Source of the DNA: Clostridia bacterium
Lineage (GTDB): Bacteria > Bacillota > Clostridia > Oscillospirales > CAG-272
Length of the DNA stretch: 64,000 bases
Assembly: GCA_017462035.1 (NCBI GenBank)
Contig: JAFTRY010000014.1
Span: 1-64,000, forward strand
Direction: 5' to 3'
Shown piece after piece: positions 63,332 to 64,000 of this stretch. Positions within the stretch are counted from its first letter, which is position 1; every line of letters starts with the position of its first letter. A program made the position numbers and the translations under genes. Under the pieces are notes generated by a model that made no database searches, was not told the origin of the DNA, and saw only the letters and a list, made by a program, of their open reading frames with translations.

Positions 63332-63738
63332 CTCCTATAAATCTCCTTCGTAATTTTTTCATGGGAGTATCCGGCAAATTCCCGGATGTCACATAAAAAC
63401 AATCCATGCTTCTCCGGATACCAATCCAAACGAAGATCTGACGGATATACTCGATTCCAACGGTAAAGCACGACTTCTTGAATCTGTTCCGACCACAAGG
63501 AAAGTGTCCGGTCTTCTACAAAACACCAATCCTCTGTCTGAGCTAAATCCAAAAATTCTTCCTCAACTCTGATCTCCAACTCTGTCTCGGAAAATAAAGA
63601 AGCAGAATACCCATTCAAAAACAAGCATCCGTCTCCTATCGTCTCGGCGATATCCCGAATCACCTCTCGATCACGACTTTGGCGGCGATGATGAAACATC
63701 ATGCCGCCCTTGTCGTCCAAACAAAGAATTATCTTCAT
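63328..63738 (-). CDS. Unrecognised 136-residue protein (CVDDKxGMMFNxRRQS-type family)
   Basis: A small soluble protein beginning MKIILCLDDKGGMMFHHRRQ. Similar sequences occur across gut Clostridia, sometimes mislabelled ribonuclease Z; no metallo-beta-lactamase motif (HxHxDH) is present here, so that name is not supported. It overlaps the nuclease gene by four bases (ATGA) and follows the nicotinate phosphoribosyltransferase gene after 15 bases. Confidence 0.75.
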   Translation of the reverse strand: MKIILCLDDKGGMMFHHRRQSRDREVIRDIAETIGDGCLFLNGYSASLFSETELEIRVEEEFLDLAQTEDWCFVEDRTLSLWSEQIQEVVLYRWNRVYPSDLRLDWYPEKHGLFLCDIREFAGYSHEKITKEIYRR

Positions 63739-63753
63739 AAAGGCAATTCCCTA

Positions 63754-64000
63754 TTATTTCTTTTTTCTGTACTCAGCGATCATATCATGTTTGATCTGCC
63801 AAAGCTTTTCAGAAAGGTCTACATAGTAGTTGTGGGGATTGGTGAATCGGCGAACCTCGTCCCACATTCCCTCAATTTCTTCCTTGCAATGTTGACGGAT
63901 CTCCTCTAACGTGGGACACTGATAAACCAACTCCCCTTGTTTGAAAATGGGGCGTTGGAGCTCGGTAGCGGTAAAATTGTCGAGGATCTTTCTCTTCCAT
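63754..64000 (-). CDS. Nicotinate phosphoribosyltransferase, C-terminal part
   Basis: The frame runs off the window end, so only about 82 C-terminal residues are seen: ...ATELQRPIFKQGELVYQCPT, then EIEGMWDEVRRFTNPHNYYV, then DLSEKLWQIKHDMIAEYRKK, stop TAA at 63754-63756. The segment FTNPHNYYVDLSEKLW is characteristic of nicotinate phosphoribosyltransferase, which makes nicotinate mononucleotide in NAD salvage. Start and catalytic core lie outside the window. Confidence 0.88.
   Translation of the reverse strand, partial: WKRKILDNFTATELQRPIFKQGELVYQCPTLEEIRQHCKEEIEGMWDEVRRFTNPHNYYVDLSEKLWQIKHDMIAEYRKKK

Overview
This window comes from a low-to-mid GC Gram-positive bacterium, most likely an anaerobic member of class Clostridia (Bacillota) and probably an uncultured gut lineage. 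The evidence is the Bacillus/Clostridium-type order mazG, hup, rqcP (yabO), yabP, yabQ, divIC; a SpoVB/MurJ-type flippase; cdaA; a YlbF/Ric-family gene beside miaB; an alpha2-type glycyl-tRNA synthetase; the Clostridial glgC-glgD pair; lipoprotein signal peptides; and many sigma-A promoters (TTGACA-17-TATAAT). I found no rRNA, tRNA, CRISPR, transposon or phage genes. No gap between genes exceeds 300 bases; the longest is about 240 bases, at 11332-11572.

Layout. 1-142 is a perfect palindrome at the window edge. 121-2592 (minus) is a polar amino-acid ABC importer whose binding protein is circularly permuted and whose ATPase carries a long insertion. 2718-9480 (minus) is dxs-uvrB-uvrA, then pgm (9649-11331). 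11573-15346 is the only plus-strand block: a second, canonical amino-acid ABC importer, a patatin-like lipase and a VOC protein. 15397-20071 (minus) holds tadA, a CPBP protease, pgeF and a large GT-C-like membrane protein.

20239-30805 (minus) is a glycogen operon read as glgB-like, glgC, glgD, glgA, glgP, GH13 hydrolase, unknown 111-aa protein. The GlgB-like protein is full length but has lost six of the eight residues considered invariant in branching enzymes, including the nucleophile. It therefore looks like a non-catalytic paralogue, sitting in the same operon as GlgD, which is itself a largely non-catalytic GlgC paralogue.

30968-33774 is the mazG/hup/rqcP/yabPQ/divIC region, preceded by the flippase gene (to 35413). 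35588-45825 is a long run udk-like, hemZ, dtd, relA, recJ, FAD enzyme, mini-CdaR-like protein, cdaA, read from a promoter at 45900-45928. glyS follows (46011-47432). 47521-58050 is pmbA, tldD, tgt, mutL, mutS, ylbF/ric, miaB, read from a consensus promoter at 58127-58155. 58213-64000 holds a repeat-containing lipoprotein, a SulP transporter, an AEC transporter, a lipoprotein nuclease, an unknown protein and the 3' end of a nicotinate phosphoribosyltransferase gene.

Most interesting items: the degenerate GlgB in the glycogen operon, the circularly permuted binding protein, the CdaR-like protein reduced to its membrane anchor, the 142-bp palindrome, and a terminator-like hairpin that overlaps the yabP ribosome binding site. 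Protein functions are assigned from sequence motifs recognised by eye. No database search was run.
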